Positions 62,163 through 64,000 of a DNA stretch of 64,000 nucleotides are shown piece after piece. Each line of letters opens with the position of its first letter. Positions within the stretch are counted from its first letter, which is position 1. The DNA is taken from positions 24,901,825 through 24,965,824 of the forward strand of contig NC_059506.1 in the NCBI RefSeq assembly GCF_914767665.1. Reading direction: 5' to 3'. The notes under the pieces were generated by a model. That model saw only the letters and a program-made list of their open reading frames with translations. It had not been told where the DNA came from and did not search any database. Source of the stretch: Harmonia axyridis. Taxonomy: Eukaryota; Arthropoda; Insecta; Coleoptera; Coccinellidae. The position numbers and the translations under genes are program-made.

Positions 62163-63091
62163 GTATATATAAAATTTCTTACGAATTTATTTAATTGAGT
62201 GTTTTGTCTGATAAACCGTTCTGATTCAAACTATAGGTGAAAATTGACGTATTTCAATTGTCTCTAGAAAAATCATCTTTTTCCACTCCATAACCTTAAT
62301 TTATTATCAATGCTATGTGTTCTACTCAATAATTTTTTTTTCCAATACAATTCAGATGAGTTTAAACTATAAAGTCATCATCACTAAAGAAAAAAGCTTT
62401 TTCAATATCGGTTTTTGAAATTAGTTTATTCAATTATATTGATTTCAATGAATATATTGAGTGTATAATACCGTCGTCGCAGTATTTATATATTAGAGTA
62501 CCCAAATTCAAATTTTTTATAGGAAGGCTATTCACAAAAAATTGATATTAAACGCAAAAAACCTGGCGGTACACGTTAGATTCGGATTCGGCACCCCAAA
62601 AAACATATAAAATCGAAAAAATTAAAATTAACCCAAGGAGTGGGTTTTCACAGGGAAAGATAAAATACGCAAATTTTCAAATTTTCAAGTTTAACTTTTT
62701 TATAGAAGTTATGTGTTATTGATTATAAGGTTATCATCTTGAAAATTACTCACCTTATTATATTTCTGCAACCCAAATAGTACCCCGCGCAAGCATCTGA
62801 AAAGAATTAATCATTAGAAATAGGCATCATTCATTCAGTTGAAATATCTAAATGCAAGAGGAGGAGAATGATGTGAGCATTGTGAATGCAACATAACGTT
62901 TTAATTTGCGAAAATGATTTACATAAATGTAGGATCCAGTTATTATTCCTTGTAAATAATTGAGATGATCAACAGGATGCTTGGAGACCTATTAGTTTCT
63001 TCAAGTGTCAAGAGCATAAAATTTTCAATGAATTTACAGGGAACGAATTGTTATTGTACATAATGTAAAAAGAATGTGTAATTCTTCAGGG
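62163..63091. other. Gene-poor stretch
   Basis: AT-rich, nothing recognised. Confidence 0.4.
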
Positions 63092-63711
63092 TGTCGAAGA
63101 TGTGTCATGTCGGTTGTAAATCTTAAGAGGGTTGGGGTTGGGAAAGTTCGAGAACAAGACGGTTGTACCAGATGTGTTACATCTGTGTATCAGGTTCTAG
63201 TCCTTCTAGAATATTCGATTTCCAGGAATCCGCGAAGATCTTTGTGGGCGGTACGGCAAAGCTCTTATTGGACTAGGGGATGGTACTTTTCCTAAGGGTG
63301 TGGTCAAACCGAGAGAGAGGAGGTCGATACTCGAGACAGGGTAGTTCCAATCGGTAGAGAGTACAGTTCAAATTAAGCCGAAGACGGGTAAAGTTGAAGT
63401 TAAGTCGAAGACGGGAGACAGAACAAGTTCGGTCGGCCAACTTAAGACGTACGACGTAAAGGTTCGCAGACTAGATTAAGACGAGTCGCGAACAAATCAA
63501 AGACGAGACGACCGAAAACTTGAAGTACGACGAAGACGTGATAAACGAAGACGTTTCGAGTAATCAACAAACGAGTTAAAGACGAAATTCAGTACCGTAG
63601 TGAGAAACTTGTTTATTAAGACGTAATTAGGATCTTATCAATACTGAGTTTGTACTGTATAATTGTGGTTTTGTAAATAGATGTGAATAATTCAAAAGAG
63701 TTTAATTATTA
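63092..63711. repeat. Possible LTR rich in AAGACG motifs
   Basis: The segment begins TGTCGAAGATGTGTCATG and ends AATTATTACA, so it has TG...CA ends of an LTR and a fitting length (620 bp). It is GC-richer than the surroundings, and AGACG occurs about a dozen times between 63380 and 63740. No primer-binding site with TGG follows and no target duplication matched, so a solo or decayed LTR is the most that can be said. Confidence 0.3.
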
Positions 63712-64000
63712 CAAATCTAACAAAGTCACGGAGAAAAAGACGAAAGGCCAGGTAATCGAATCATACCTCTAGACGACCGATTAACCAAGCCTACATAAAT
63801 ATAATTTATACAAGAGTAGTACTAATTTACAAGATACAAGGAGTAAATGGATAATATAAGGAAAAATTCTTATTGATCAAACAGCTGTTGCCAATCATGT
63901 CCCAACAACAGTTCAATGATATTTTTGATTATACAACTCATGTTCTGATCAACCAATAGAATCTGTAAATTTCCCATAGTTACGGCGTATTGATAAGTGG

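Noticed and set aside
1..64000. CRISPR arrays, bacterial operons, riboswitches
   Set aside because: The window is eukaryotic; the tandem repeats here are satellites, minisatellites and transposons.

Overview
The window looks like AT-rich nuclear DNA of an insect. It has spliced genes with short GT-AG introns, many DNA transposons with TA or short target duplications, a LINE remnant, a satellite array and short TTAGG runs. PARN is present, which as far as I know is absent from Drosophila melanogaster, so a non-fly insect is likely. A beetle is my impression only; the order cannot be fixed from the sequence. All gene models were spliced by eye from reading frame, splice signals and remembered family sequences; no search was run.

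The left half (about 1.2-28.8 kb) holds five recognisable genes. On the + strand: a trihelix (Myb/SANT-like) DNA-binding protein in three exons (1239-10121), STING in eight exons (18703-22221) and poly(A)-specific ribonuclease PARN in twelve exons (23680-28832). On the - strand: the RNase P/MRP subunit RPP38 (12289-11214) and CAMLG, the GET/TRC membrane receptor subunit (14208-13487). The phases close in every model. The genes do not form one pathway: STING is innate immunity, PARN and RPP38 are RNA processing, CAMLG is tail-anchored protein insertion. The long introns are filled by mobile elements: a foldback element and a DD41-type mariner relative in the trihelix gene, a long-TIR deletion derivative in PARN, and a dispersed repeat shared by one intron of STING and one of PARN.

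The right half (about 29-64 kb) shows no intact host gene that I recognise. It holds a pogo/Tigger transposase tail, a LINE 3' end, foldback elements, a 2-kb region dense in GAACAG/CTGTTC motifs, four broken copies of one DD34D mariner family, a tandemly duplicated DD41D element, and eight units of an approximately 690-bp satellite (46.4-52.1 kb) with a PIF/Harbinger derivative inserted in one unit. After these come a tRNA-derived SINE-like piece, a rearranged transposase relic, tandem 320-370 bp repeats at 59 kb and a possible LTR at the right edge.

The least ordinary signal is a set of very short palindromic insertions. Three of about 22-23 bp end in CACAG...CTGTG, and a related one ends in CCATAGA...TCTATGG. 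Each is flanked by direct repeats of 7-10 bp. They lie in the same window as a 539-bp element with the same CACAGA ends. They look like minimal transposon derivatives or excision products and deserve a genome-wide search.
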